Shown here piece by piece: positions 1 to 9,136 of a stretch of 64,000 bases of DNA. Made by a program: the position numbers and the translations under genes. The DNA comes from Acholeplasma sp. (GTDB lineage Bacteria > Bacillota_I > Bacilli_A > Acholeplasmatales > Acholeplasmataceae). A model generated the notes under the pieces. That model searched no databases. It had not been told where the DNA came from and worked only from the letters and a program-made list of their open reading frames with translations. The first letter of the stretch is position 1; each line of letters begins with the position of its first letter. Location of the stretch: positions 45,332 to 109,331 of the forward strand of contig QZKD01000028.1 of the NCBI GenBank assembly GCA_003605085.1, in the 5' to 3' direction.

Positions 1-1
1 C

Positions 2-670
2 TACGTGGGACGTGGCCTTCTTTTCTTAGACCTTATCCAAGAAGGAAATATGGGTTTGATGCGTGCAGTGGATAAATTTGATTATGAAAAAGGCTTTAAG
101 TTTTCAACTTATGCGACGTGGTGGATTCGTCAAGCGATCACTCGCGCAGTTGCAGACCAAGCAAGAACGATCCGTATCCCTGTTCATATGGTAGAAACTA
201 TCAATAAGATGATTCGTATTCAACGTCAATTGATTCAAGATTTAGGTAGAGAGCCTTCAGTGGAAGAAATTGCTCAAAAAATGGGAATTTCCACTGAAAA
301 AGTCCAAAATATCCAACGAATTGCGAAAGAACCTATTTCTTTAGAAGCACATGTTGGCGAAGAAGAAGATTCATCTCTTGGTGATTTTATTTCTGATCCC
401 AATGCCCTCACACCTCATGAATACATGCTTCAAGAAATGGTGAAACAGACTTTAGATGAAGTTTTAGAAACGTTAACCGATCGTGAAGAAAAGGTCCTTC
501 GTTTGCGTTATGGTTTATTTGATGGTAAAAACCATACCCTTGAAGAAGTGGGTCGTGAGTTTGGTGTTACAAGAGAACGTATTCGTCAAATCGAAGCGAA
601 AGCATTACGCAAACTGAGATCCCCTTCACGTCAAAACAAACTACGTGAATTCTATTATGGTAAAAAATAA
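2..670 (+). CDS. rpoD: RNA polymerase housekeeping sigma factor, C-terminal part
   Basis: This is the primary sigma-70 factor (SigA/RpoD); its start lies before the window. The visible 222 residues contain region 2.3-2.4, which melts and reads the -10 element ([14 protein letters not shown], residues 33-46), region 3 in the middle, and region 4, whose helix-turn-helix reads the -35 element ([18 protein letters not shown], residues 189-206). The close match to Bacillus SigA agrees with the many TTGACA/TATAAT promoters in the window. The next gene, trmK, overlaps the last codons, the Bacillus order. The only uncertainty is the missing N-terminal part. Confidence 0.97.
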   Translation, partial: YVGRGLLFLDLIQEGNMGLMRAVDKFDYEKGFKFSTYATWWIRQAITRAVADQARTIRIPVHMVETINKMIRIQRQLIQDLGREPSVEEIAQKMGISTEKVQNIQRIAKEPISLEAHVGEEEDSSLGDFISDPNALTPHEYMLQEMVKQTLDEVLETLTDREEKVLRLRYGLFDGKNHTLEEVGREFGVTRERIRQIEAKALRKLRSPSRQNKLREFYYGKK

Positions 671-1289
671 ACGCATTGTCTTTCTTGCTACAAGACTCAA
701 AGGATATCCAAAAGTCCTTGATATTGGCACTGATCACGGGTATGTTCTAAAAGAAGCATTCGACAAAGGATTTATCCATGAAGCCATTGCGAGTGATCTA
801 CGAGAACAACCTCTATTATCCGCGAAGAAAAATCTGGAAAACTATCCTGTGACGTTTGTCCTATCCAATGGGTTTTTAAATATTAAAGAATCGTTTGATT
901 TAGCCCTTGTTGCGGGGATGGGTGCTCATCTGATCTCAGACATCATGAAGCATGCTCCAAAAGGAAATGAAGTCTATCTTTTACAACCCAATGATAAGTA
1001 TGATGTTCTTCGTGAATACTTAATGCATCATGGTTGGACGATCACCGATGAATGGGTGATCCATGATCGATTTTATTATGTCCTTATGGAAGTTAAGCGT
1101 GGCACAATGCACTTAGAAAAAAGTGATTTGATCTTAGGTCCTTGTTTAAAAACGAAGAGTGAAGCCAAGGATTATTATCAATGGAAACTCAACCAAATCA
1201 ATCAGATTATTGAACATGCAAAGGGTAGTTCGCGTACCTCATTAGAACAAAGACGTGAAATTTATCAAAATGCATTACAGTTAATGTAG
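657..1289 (+). CDS. trmK: tRNA (adenine(22)-N1)-methyltransferase TrmK
   Basis: The family methylates N1 of A22 in the D-loop of some tRNAs using S-adenosylmethionine. The 210-residue product has the SAM-binding start DIGTDHGY, then AGMGAHL and the catalytic-type LLQPN motif, all expected of TrmK. A GTG at 645 is in frame, but the ATG at 657 gives the better N-terminus ([14 protein letters not shown]). The gene overlaps the end of rpoD by 14 bases, so the two are probably co-transcribed. Assignment rests on motifs and on the conserved sigA-trmK order. Confidence 0.9.
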   Translation: MVKNKRIVFLATRLKGYPKVLDIGTDHGYVLKEAFDKGFIHEAIASDLREQPLLSAKKNLENYPVTFVLSNGFLNIKESFDLALVAGMGAHLISDIMKHAPKGNEVYLLQPNDKYDVLREYLMHHGWTITDEWVIHDRFYYVLMEVKRGTMHLEKSDLILGPCLKTKSEAKDYYQWKLNQINQIIEHAKGSSRTSLEQRREIYQNALQLM

Positions 1290-1309
1290 AGAAGAACCCT
1301 AAGTTTTAC

Positions 1310-1338
1310 TTTACATATAAGGATTATTAAGGTAAAAT
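1310..1338 (+). promoter_or_regulatory. SigA-type promoter of the MarR-ABC operon
   Basis: TTTACA (1310-1315) and TAAAAT (1333-1338) are separated by 17 bases, 35 bases before the marR-like start. MarR proteins usually repress their own promoter, so this is the likely site of control. No clear palindrome was found over it. Confidence 0.7.
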
Positions 1339-1372
1339 GAAGAGGTATATGACGCATTCTTAGGAGGATTTT

Positions 1373-1804
1373 ATGAAAGAATATCAGCTTTTACAAAAGC
1401 TTGATCGCTCACTACAAGCCTTTCGTTTGTCGGGAGTTTACAAGCGTTCACAAACCAAATTGTCTGATGCTGACATTATGGTGATGTTCTGTGTCGCTTT
1501 TTGTGATACCAATCAACGTTTAAAATTAACCGATGTTGCAAAGACACTCCGGGTGACACTTCCTGCAGTGACACATAAGGTGAATGACTTGGTTGAAAAG
1601 AAGTATCTTGAAAAAGAAATCTCCAACAAGGATTTACGCGTGACTTTCATTCGATTAACTGCTGAAGGAAAAGCGTTTGTTGAATCCATCCGTGAGGAAT
1701 ATTATCAACCTTTAAAATCTCTTGTGGATTATTTAGGACAAGAGGATACCGAAGCTTTAATGCGCATTCTTGATAAGATTAGCGCAATGGGGAAAATCGC
1801 TTAA
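1373..1804 (+). CDS. MarR-family transcriptional regulator
   Basis: A 143-residue winged-helix protein of MarR type. The recognition region (LRVTLPAVTHKVNDLVEKKYLEKE written in parts: LRVTLPAVTHKVNDL, then VEKKYLEKE) and the wing (SNKDLRVTFIRLTAEG) lie near residues 60-105, flanked by helices for dimerisation. An AGGAGG ribosome site stands just before the ATG. The gene heads an operon with two ABC exporter half-transporters, 28 bases upstream of the first. MarR next to a multidrug-type exporter usually means ligand-relieved repression of the exporter. The ligand is unknown. Confidence 0.88.
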   Translation: MKEYQLLQKLDRSLQAFRLSGVYKRSQTKLSDADIMVMFCVAFCDTNQRLKLTDVAKTLRVTLPAVTHKVNDLVEKKYLEKEISNKDLRVTFIRLTAEGKAFVESIREEYYQPLKSLVDYLGQEDTEALMRILDKISAMGKIA

Positions 1805-1832
1805 CAATTTTACTTATTAGAAAGCTGGGATC

Positions 1833-3584
1833 ATGATGATTCGTGCGCTACGTTATCTTAAGCCATACCGTTTTGGTGTGGCCCTTGTTTTTACATTCGT
1901 TGCTCTTCGTGCATTTTTAGATCTATCGCTACCCGCTCTTCTAGGGATGTTGGTCAGTGAGGGTCTGGGATTAAACGAAACGAGCATCAATCCTGATGTG
2001 CCTCAAATATGGTACTTCGCAGGATTGATGTTAGGAGCAACTTTTTTGTCCATTATCATTACCATTACATCAGGATTCATGGAATCCAAGATATCCGCAG
2101 GATTTGCCAAAGATTTAAGACGAGCAGTGTATGAGAAAATTGAGACATTTTCACTCTATGAAATGGATCACTTTACAACATCATCTTTGATCACAAGAAC
2201 CACCAATGATATCCAACAACTCCAACAAATCGTCAATATGCTGCTAAGAATGATTATTTTAGCCCCCATGCTTGCGATTGGAGCGATCACATTTTCTATT
2301 ATGCAACATCCGACACTTTCAATGATTTTGATAGCGTCTATTTTGAGTTTACTCATTATGCTTGCCATTGTATTTTCCATTACACTACCCAAATTTGAAC
2401 TCGTTCAAAAATTGGTTGATAAACTCAACTTAGTCACCAGAGAAAATCTTTCAGGTCTTCGTGTGGTTAGAGCGTATAATACGCAAGACTATCAAGCGAA
2501 ACGTATCGATGATGCAGCGAAAGAGTCCATGCATTTAAATGTATTTGTCAATCGTGTCTCATCGATTATGTGGCCTTTCATGGGACTCATTATGGGGATT
2601 ACGAGTTTAATCATTGTCTATGTGGGTTCCACACGTTTTATAGGGATTGATGGATTTACACCAGGATCCCTCATGGCTCTTATGCAATATGCGATGCGGG
2701 CCATCATGGCATTTATGTTCATGTCGTTTATTTTTGTGATGATTCCAAGAGCAGCAATATCCGCGCGTCGTATCATGGAAGTTTTAGATATGGAAGTGCA
2801 AATTCATGATCCTAAAGATCCGCTACCTCTGCCCAAAAACATGAAGGGAAAAATCACTTTTGATCACGTTACTTTCAAGTATCCGGATGCTTTTGAGCCC
2901 GTGTTAAGAAATATAAGTTTTACTGTTGTACCTAAATCGACCACAGCATTTATTGGATCTACTGGATCAGGAAAATCGACATTAATCAACTTGATTCCCC
3001 GTTTTTATGAACCGTCTGAAGGAAATATTTTCATTGATGATATTAATATCAAAGATCTAAAACAAGAAGATCTTCATAGCATCATGGGATATGTTCCTCA
3101 AAAAGGCATATTATTTGGTGGAACCATCAAAGAAAATGTCTTGTTTTCGGAACATGCAAGTGAAGATATTTTGGATGAAGCAACAAAAATTGCTCAAGCC
3201 TATGATTTTATTCAAGAAATGCCTCAGGGTTATGACAATATCATCGCGCAAGGGGGAACCAATGTATCTGGCGGACAAAGACAACGTTTGTCCATTGCAA
3301 GAGCCATTGCAAAAAATCCTGCAATTTATATTTTCGATGATTCCTTTTCTGCACTTGACTACCGTACCGATCGCGCTTTAAGAACCATGCTAGATGAAAA
3401 GGTTGGAGCGACCAAACTGATCGTCGCACAGCGCATTAATACCATCAGACATGCGGATCAAATTATCGTTTTAGATAAAGGAGATATGGTATGTCATGGA
3501 ACCCATGAAGAACTCATGAAGACATGCCGCATTTATCAAGAAATAGCCTCCTCACAACTTTCGAAGGAGGAACTTGAACAATGA
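1833..3584 (+). CDS. ABC exporter half-transporter, degenerate nucleotide site subunit
   Basis: Membrane domain (about residues 1-310, six predicted helices) fused to an ATPase domain. Walker A is GSTGSGKST near residue 374 and the signature VSGGQRQR near 478. Two catalytic positions are altered: the Walker B glutamate is Asp (YIFDDSFSALD) and the switch His is Gln (IVAQRINTI). This pattern is known from the degenerate subunit of heterodimeric exporters such as TM287/288 and LmrCD. The last codons overlap the next gene by an ATGA, so it pairs with the downstream subunit. The likely role is drug or lipid export under the MarR protein. The start is one of two adjacent ATG codons. Confidence 0.93.
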   Translation: MMIRALRYLKPYRFGVALVFTFVALRAFLDLSLPALLGMLVSEGLGLNETSINPDVPQIWYFAGLMLGATFLSIIITITSGFMESKISAGFAKDLRRAVYEKIETFSLYEMDHFTTSSLITRTTNDIQQLQQIVNMLLRMIILAPMLAIGAITFSIMQHPTLSMILIASILSLLIMLAIVFSITLPKFELVQKLVDKLNLVTRENLSGLRVVRAYNTQDYQAKRIDDAAKESMHLNVFVNRVSSIMWPFMGLIMGITSLIIVYVGSTRFIGIDGFTPGSLMALMQYAMRAIMAFMFMSFIFVMIPRAAISARRIMEVLDMEVQIHDPKDPLPLPKNMKGKITFDHVTFKYPDAFEPVLRNISFTVVPKSTTAFIGSTGSGKSTLINLIPRFYEPSEGNIFIDDINIKDLKQEDLHSIMGYVPQKGILFGGTIKENVLFSEHASEDILDEATKIAQAYDFIQEMPQGYDNIIAQGGTNVSGGQRQRLSIARAIAKNPAIYIFDDSFSALDYRTDRALRTMLDEKVGATKLIVAQRINTIRHADQIIVLDKGDMVCHGTHEELMKTCRIYQEIASSQLSKEELEQ

Positions 3585-5476
3585 ACACACAAAACGATCA
3601 AAAGAAAACTCAAGAAACCAAAGCACCGATGATGCGTGGTCCTCGTGGGATGGTCTATGCTGGTAAAGCTTCCGATTTCAAGGGAACCATGAAGAAACTC
3701 CTTAAGTATTTAAGACCTTATCGATTCCAGATCTTGTTGGCTGGATTTATGGCGATTACAGCAGCTCTATTATCTGTGCTTGCCCCTTGGTTTTTAGGAC
3801 TGATTACCTCTGAGGTTGCTCGTGCATATATCGAAGCTTCAGGACAGTTTAATACTTTAGAATTTGGTCTCATCGATATTGTTTTTGGTATTCGATTATC
3901 GATAGGTGAAATAGCTTTATCCATTGTTCTCATTCATATATCATCCGCTTTGTTAAACTATTTCCAATCGTTTTTACTCATTGGTATGACGCAAAGTTTA
4001 ACCTATTCCATGCGTCGTGAGTTATCAGCAAAACTAAACACTTTACCCCTTAAGTTTTTTGATAAAGAGCAATTTGGTGACCTTTTGGGCCGCATGACCA
4101 ATGATGTGGAAACAATCAATGCCACATTGACGCAAAGTATCTCAGAAATCTTTCGCTCGATTGCACTCATTATCGGAATCTTTGTCATCATGTCTTTCTT
4201 GAGTTTACCCCTGATGGCTATTGTTCTTGTGACAACAATTGGATCTTTCTTTGCTGCAAGACAATTCGTAAAACTATCTCAAAAATACTTTAGAAGTCAA
4301 GCAAAATTCTATGGTGAACTCAATGGACATATTGAAGAAACCTATAGTGGACATAACGTGGTGAAGGTCTTTAATCATCAGAAAAAATCACACCATATCT
4401 TTGATAGGATTAATGATGATCTCTATAAAACAAGTGTCAAATCACAATTTATTTCTGGCATCATGATGCCCGTTCAATTTTTCTTTGGGAACATCGCGTA
4501 TATCTCCATTGCAGTGGTTGGCGCATTACTCGTCCTGACGGATAACCCATGGCTTGCGATTGAAGTAGGGATCATTCAAACATTTATTCAATACACACGT
4601 CAAATCAACCAACCTGTTCAACAAATCGGTAGCATCGCGAATGTTTTACAATCCACGGCTGCAGCCTCAGAACGTATCTTTGGTTTACTACACCAAGAAG
4701 ATGAAAGTCCTGAACGTGATGATTTAACGACGATTTCAAAAATTAAAGGCCATGTGGTCTTTAAGGATGTTCATTTTGGTTATAACGAAGACGTCGATGT
4801 CATTAAAGGTTTTTCAGCAGAAGTGAAGCCAGGTCAAAAAGTTGCAATCGTAGGACCCACGGGTGCTGGTAAAACAACGATGGTCAATTTACTCATGCGC
4901 TTTTATGAAATTAAGTCAGGTAAGATTACTATTGATGGAATTGATATCAGGGACATGAAGCGTAGTGATGTTCGCGCTCTCTTTGGCATGGTGCTTCAGG
5001 ATACGTGGCTCTTTGAAGGTACAGTACGTGAAAATATCATGTATGGATCACTCGATCGCAGTGAAGAAGAGATGATTGAAAGTGCCAAACTATCACAGTC
5101 CCATCACTTCATTGAATCATTATCCAATGGTTATGAGTTCTTACTTTCTGAAGGGGGATCCAATATCAGTCAAGGTCAACGGCAATTGCTCACGATCTCA
5201 CGTGCAATGCTTGCTGATCGCCCGATGCTCATTTTGGATGAGGCGACATCATCAGTCGATACCAGAACAGAAGTTTTGATCCAACACGCCATGGAAGCTC
5301 TCATGAAAAATCGAACCAGTTTTGTCATCGCACATCGATTGTCGACGATCAAAGATGCAGACATCATCTTCGTGATGAATGATGGAAATGTAATTGAACA
5401 TGGTAACCATAACCAACTCTTGGCGAAAAATGGATTCTATGCTAAGCTTTATTACAGTCAATTTGATACCGAATAA
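3581..5476 (+). CDS. ABC exporter half-transporter, catalytic subunit
   Basis: A 631-residue partner of the preceding subunit, with about 35 extra cytosolic N-terminal residues, six predicted membrane helices and an ATPase domain. Walker A is GPTGAGKTT near residue 424. The Walker B ILDEATSSVD and switch FVIAHRLSTI are consensus, so this subunit brings the catalytic Glu and His. Its signature is ISQGQRQ instead of LSGGQ, as in TM288-type subunits, where it faces the non-degenerate site. Overlap by ATGA with the first subunit shows translational coupling. The substrate cannot be told from sequence. Confidence 0.93.
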   Translation: MNTQNDQKKTQETKAPMMRGPRGMVYAGKASDFKGTMKKLLKYLRPYRFQILLAGFMAITAALLSVLAPWFLGLITSEVARAYIEASGQFNTLEFGLIDIVFGIRLSIGEIALSIVLIHISSALLNYFQSFLLIGMTQSLTYSMRRELSAKLNTLPLKFFDKEQFGDLLGRMTNDVETINATLTQSISEIFRSIALIIGIFVIMSFLSLPLMAIVLVTTIGSFFAARQFVKLSQKYFRSQAKFYGELNGHIEETYSGHNVVKVFNHQKKSHHIFDRINDDLYKTSVKSQFISGIMMPVQFFFGNIAYISIAVVGALLVLTDNPWLAIEVGIIQTFIQYTRQINQPVQQIGSIANVLQSTAAASERIFGLLHQEDESPERDDLTTISKIKGHVVFKDVHFGYNEDVDVIKGFSAEVKPGQKVAIVGPTGAGKTTMVNLLMRFYEIKSGKITIDGIDIRDMKRSDVRALFGMVLQDTWLFEGTVRENIMYGSLDRSEEEMIESAKLSQSHHFIESLSNGYEFLLSEGGSNISQGQRQLLTISRAMLADRPMLILDEATSSVDTRTEVLIQHAMEALMKNRTSFVIAHRLSTIKDADIIFVMNDGNVIEHGNHNQLLAKNGFYAKLYYSQFDTE

Positions 5477-5479
5477 CAC

Positions 5480-5508
5480 TTGTAATTCAGCAGTGATTAC
5501 GATATAAT
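5480..5508 (+). promoter_or_regulatory. Promoter of the tRNA-Arg gene
   Basis: TTGTAA (5480-5485) and TATAAT (5503-5508) are 17 bases apart and end 21 bases before the tRNA. The -10 lies between the arms of an inverted repeat, TCAGCAGTGA (5487-5496) and TCATTGCTGA (5511-5520). Confidence 0.7.
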
Positions 5509-5529
5509 AGTCATTGCTGACTTACCCAA

Positions 5530-5609
<80 letters not shown>

Positions 5610-5619
5610 AGATTTCACT

Positions 5620-5656
5620 CCATGACATAACGCAGCAAATGTCATGGATTTCTTTT
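5620..5656 (+). terminator. Element-supplied terminator after tRNA-Arg
   Basis: A perfect 9-bp stem, CCATGACAT (5620-5628) with ATGTCATGG (5639-5647), is followed by ATTTCTTTT. It lies just inside the element and can replace the tRNA terminator displaced to 15086. Confidence 0.75.
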
Positions 5657-5781
5657 AATGATTAAGACAACTATTTGTTATCACCTACCATAAGAATATC
5701 ATTTATAACTTATTGTTGTCAATGTTTTTGGCTAAAAAAGCAACCTATAGTTGTTATTTCGTTTATAAGGAGGTTTTATGT

Positions 5782-6015
5782 ATGATTGAGCTAAGATTGA
5801 AGGAGTTCAGAAAAAAGCTTGGATTAAGCCAAAGAGAAGTATCTGACATAATGAAAATAACACAAGCATATTATTGGAAATGGGAAAAGGGGAAATCATT
5901 CCCCAATGCACAACAGATTATCGAATTATGCGATATATTTCAATGCACTCCCAATGATCTATTTGGTATACATGGTGTTTATTCTGCTTCTATGAATGAT
6001 CTTGATCAAAGCTGA
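5782..6015 (+). CDS. Small Cro/CI-type helix-turn-helix regulator
   Basis: A 78-residue XRE-type DNA-binding protein. The helix-turn-helix (LGLSQREVSDIMKITQAYY, then WKWEKGKSFPN) fills residues 13-43, with little beyond it. AAGGAGG at 5768-5774 favours the ATG at 5782; an ATG at 5778 hits a stop after three codons. It lies at the left edge of the island, convergent with the integrase and overlapping its 3' end by 10 bases, a place often held by the element's own regulator. Its target is unknown. Confidence 0.85.
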   Translation: MIELRLKEFRKKLGLSQREVSDIMKITQAYYWKWEKGKSFPNAQQIIELCDIFQCTPNDLFGIHGVYSASMNDLDQS

Positions 6016-6815
6016 TCGAGTTTATTGATTCGATCCTGATATGTTTTTTTGACATGCTTCGTCGATACGTGAAGATAGCGTTCTGTTGTCTTTATATTCC
6101 TATGACCTAAGATGTGCATCACCGAAGCGATGTCTGCACCCGCCTCAACAAGGGTTGTCGCAGTGGTATGTCTGAACATGTGCGGATGAAGTTTTTTCAG
6201 CTGCAGATCATGCTTGACAAATCTCAATATATATCGAATGTAATCATAATTCGCTGGGCGATCTTTATCGATGTTATGCAGCAAGTACTTGTGATCATGA
6301 TTAATCTTAAGCATATCTTTCACTGCAGGGACTCCGAAAGCATCACTGATATAGAGATGCGATCCTCTTTATTTTTTGTCTGAGTCAGAAAGATCTCTTT
6401 CACATCTAGATTGACATTCTTTTTTTTAATGAACATTATTTCCTGAATACGTGCTCCTGTATCAGCTAGAAGAGATAGAAAGCACTTATAATACGCTCCG
6501 TAAGTGATGACTGTTGGGAATTCTCTGATATACTTACGTATACGTTTAATCACATCTTTCTCAAGCACATCGAAAGTTTTATTTCTTTCGTTTAGTTTGT
6601 CGATGGATTGAAGATAGGGATAATCGATTCCCATGTGTTCATTCATTCTTTCAAGCATCCGATATTATTATTGATGGTGACATACTCACACGTTTTTTTC
6701 ATGTGGAACATGTATTCACTAATCAAAGCATTATCGACTTATTCAACCTTTACGTCAACATGCTATCGAAACATAGTGCTGAAAGTTTTCCAAATGATTC
6801 TTGTAAAATCGCCAT
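6006..6815 (-). pseudogene. Tyrosine recombinase (integrase), decayed
   Basis: Read on the minus strand, pieces of one phage-type integrase follow each other in different frames. The C-terminal piece (6323-6006) has the HPHMFRHTTATTL box and the ILGHRNIKTTERYLHV region with the nucleophilic Tyr. The middle piece (6658-6320) has the ARIQEI box with the first catalytic Arg. The N-terminal domain (about 6815-6650) is read only across stops, for example MKKTCEYVTINNNIGCLKE in another frame. At least two frameshifts, near 6340 and 6650, and a stop near 6748 break it. It is the probable source of the island's insertion and is now very unlikely to be active. Confidence 0.85.
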
Positions 6816-7016
6816 GTACAATGTGAATGGCAGATCTTCACCTTATGCAAATACTCTAAAACAACTGTTTTAATTTGCATTCTTATTCTTCCCGTGAATT
6901 ATTTACTGATATAATTATCAACCATATACAATGAATAATATCCGACAAAAACTGTTGATTATATAGACAATATATAATTAAATAAATTATAATTATCTTA
7001 AAGTGGAGGAATAAAA

Positions 7017-7367
7017 ATGAGTTGGCTTAGAAAGAATAGAATTGAAAAAGAACAAGACACATCACAAGTACAAAATTTGCAGAGTAGTGTCAATCATGTT
7101 GAAATGTCACCTACTGAAAAGATGCTTATTGAACTTTCAGAATTAGACAAATTAGTTAGAAAAGAAATCAAAAATTTCTCTCCAGAAGAAATAAATCATA
7201 TACGTGGATTATTAATTTTTAATAAAAGGTTAATCACATATCTAGCACATCATGATGTAAAATTCACAAATTTATGTACTCCAGAGCAAGATGAAGTTTC
7301 CACCGAAGACATGACAATATTCATGCAATTTCTTGCAATTCTTGCTCAAATATTAGGAGGTAAATAA
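7017..7367 (+). CDS. Small soluble hypothetical protein
   Basis: The family is not recognised. The 116 residues are charged in the first half, with a helical stretch (MSPTEKMLIELSELDKLVRK) and a more hydrophobic C-terminal tail (MTIFMQFLAILAQILGG) that could pack against a membrane. There is a good ribosome site (GTGGAGG) before the ATG. The stop overlaps the start of the next gene (TAATG), so it is translationally coupled to a membrane protein, which suggests a two-component unit. It lies in the tRNA island. Confidence 0.65.
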   Translation: MSWLRKNRIEKEQDTSQVQNLQSSVNHVEMSPTEKMLIELSELDKLVRKEIKNFSPEEINHIRGLLIFNKRLITYLAHHDVKFTNLCTPEQDEVSTEDMTIFMQFLAILAQILGGK

Positions 7368-7753
7368 TGAATAGTTTCATTAACAAGATTAACAAATTAT
7401 TTGACTTAAAAGTTTTGTTGTGGAGTTTTTTTGTCTCCTTAACATTTATTTTTCTTGGGATAATATTATGGAAGTTAGGTATAAGACCTATTTCAAATGC
7501 AGGTTTTTTATTATTTTGGATTATTTCTCTAGACATTCCGTTATATCTATTCATGTTTTTATACAATCGAATGACTATAGAACGCAGACGGAAAGTATTT
7601 ATACTCATTGAGCTTGAATTTACACTCTTAGTTAATCTCAATCAATATCTTAATTCTTCATCATTTGATTTGTTTTTATCTTTTTTGGCAATTCATGTAG
7701 TTATCGATCAACTTACAAACTATAACTATTTTCTCGAATCTAAAAGTCGATAG
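7367..7753 (+). CDS. Small multi-spanning membrane protein
   Basis: The family is not recognised. The 128 residues have about four predicted membrane helices, at roughly residues 17-37, 44-66, 80-95 and 99-115, with a basic loop (NRMTIERRRK) between the second and third. The start overlaps the stop of the preceding gene and has an AGGAGG site inside that gene. The pairing of a soluble and a membrane partner recalls toxin-immunity or effector-anchor pairs, but nothing in the sequence proves this. Confidence 0.65.
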   Translation: MNSFINKINKLFDLKVLLWSFFVSLTFIFLGIILWKLGIRPISNAGFLLFWIISLDIPLYLFMFLYNRMTIERRRKVFILIELEFTLLVNLNQYLNSSSFDLFLSFLAIHVVIDQLTNYNYFLESKSR

Positions 7754-7810
7754 TGTAAAAAATAATAATTGACGATAATATGTATATATAAATATTGGAT
7801 TAGTATGGTT

Positions 7811-8026
7811 CAAAGTATGAGTAAAGGTGAATATCCATTTGACAATTCCTGTGTGGAAAGTTTTTTTGTCTATTTAAATAAAGAATGCATCTATCGATGA
7901 TCTGATAAAGATTCATCTGAAATCAACAAAGATTAATTTGAATTTATAGAACTCTTCGATAACAGAATGAGGATCCACTCAACCTTAAATTAGATGACAC
8001 CCATGAGTTATAGAATTAAAAATTAG
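7811..8026 (+). pseudogene. IS3-family transposase remnant (OrfB C-terminal end)
   Basis: One frame reads QSMSKGEYPFDNSCVESFF, then VYLNKECIYR, then, across internal stops, ELFDNRMRIHSTLN and TPMSYR. This is the end of an IS3/IS150-type rve transposase, whose consensus has S-x-x-G-x-P-x-D-N-A, then ESFF, then Y-N-x-x-R-x-H-S-x-L. At least three in-frame stops and the absence of the first part and terminal repeats show a dead fragment. It is the only IS trace seen in the window. Confidence 0.82.
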
Positions 8027-8205
8027 ACTTTTACATCGTCTTCTTAAATGACATCATTTGTGTGAATATGAACCATTAGGATCATCTGTTAAAAAATCAC
8101 ATAATCCAAAACAAGACATGCATATTAACGCTATTGATAATAGATTTTATAAACATAACATAAACCAGTAGATTAACTTAATTTATAAATAATAAGGAGA
8201 AGAAA

Positions 8206-8553
8206 ATGAAAAAAACACATGTATTATTGATAGTAGTTGTGCTTACAATTTTTATCACGATTATGCTTTCGTTTGATATTAGAAGAATAGAAAATACAAT
8301 TGAAGAATATGAAGAAACAATAGACCGCTATACAACTGATGCGGGAGGTTCATTAGTTTTTGGCATTGATGAATTTGAGAATGTATATCTAAATAACATC
8401 ATTATTCAAAGACAAGAGTTAATAATTTACAGTAACAACCTATATCTACTTAGAAACTTCTCTATGGCAGTTTTAAGCTCTTTGAGCACCTATCTAATAG
8501 GGTTATTAATAATAAGTAAATTTAAGAAGAATAAATTTCATAACGAACTATAG
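8206..8553 (+). CDS. Small bitopic membrane protein
   Basis: Not recognised. The 115 residues hold an N-terminal membrane helix (about 5-25), an acidic middle (RRIENTIEEYEETIDRY) likely to be coiled, and a second helix near 88-106 followed by a basic tail. AAGGAG stands at the proper distance before the ATG. It sits alone between the IS3 ghost and a zinc-ribbon ghost in the island. No function can be assigned. Confidence 0.6.
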   Translation: MKKTHVLLIVVVLTIFITIMLSFDIRRIENTIEEYEETIDRYTTDAGGSLVFGIDEFENVYLNNIIIQRQELIIYSNNLYLLRNFSMAVLSSLSTYLIGLLIISKFKKNKFHNEL

Positions 8554-8780
8554 TGGTTTTCCAAAATGGCGTGAATATGATATAGTGATGAAATTCATTA
8601 AGAATCAATACATTTAGTGTAATAATAAGGCAAATAGGATATATCTAATTTAAAGCGATTATTCTTCAAAAGGGATTGAATTTTATGTATGGGAAAACAT
8701 AAAACCTACATGTCACTAGATTAATTCAAAAAGTATCAACAAGATAGACATATTGAAGAGCTAAACGAAGTTAGCTATTA
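8554..8780. other. Non-coding stretch in the island
   Basis: No open frame with a plausible start and ribosome site is seen here. The stretch is very AT-rich and may hold the worn N-terminal part of the gene whose zinc-ribbon end survives at 8781. Confidence 0.4.
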
Positions 8781-8873
8781 TGCAGTGCTAAACCATTAGT
8801 TAGAAGAACTAAAACAAATGGTGAACGCTTTATGGCATGCAAGAACTATCCACATTGTAAATTCACAAAATAG
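8781..8873 (+). pseudogene. Topoisomerase-type zinc-ribbon remnant
   Basis: The frame reads CSAKPLVRRTKTNGERF followed by MACKNYPHCKFTK and a stop. It matches the C-terminal zinc ribbon found in type IA topoisomerases and in some nucleases (C-x-x-C-G-x-P-L-V-x-R then C-x-x-Y-P-x-C-K-F/Y). The first Cys pair is worn and a stop precedes it in frame. The intact HNH gene at 13410 ends in the same kind of ribbon, so this may be the ghost of a related gene. Confidence 0.65.
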
Positions 8874-8940
8874 TTTGATTAACAAAAGAATTTTAACATT
8901 AATTTGTTGAAAGAATCAAAGTATGCTGAAATAGTGTTTG

Positions 8941-9050
8941 ACAGTTTGTTAACTTAAGGTCTGTTTTATTGAATGCCTAGTAAGAAAAGCTTAAAATTAA
9001 TAGTCACTCAACATTAGTGTACAGTTACAATATACAAACACATGCATAAC
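8941..9050 (+). repeat. 110-bp diverged direct repeat, copy 1
   Basis: It aligns without net indel to 9544-9653, offset 603. The first 35 bases differ at 6 positions; the core TAGTGTACAGTTACAAT (9015-9031) and the terminal CATAAC (9045-9050) are shared. With copy 2 it brackets the membrane-protein gene at 9137. Confidence 0.7.
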
Positions 9051-9136
9051 GCCAAATTTGGTTTATATAATAAGTTCATAATTATAAATCATCTATGAAG
9101 TGATATTTTAATGAACATGTATTAAGGTGGGGGCAA

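Noticed and set aside
6340..6658. Programmed frameshift in the integrase
   Set aside because: At least two frameshifts plus a stop in the N-terminal part point to decay, and no slippery heptamer was seen at the junctions.
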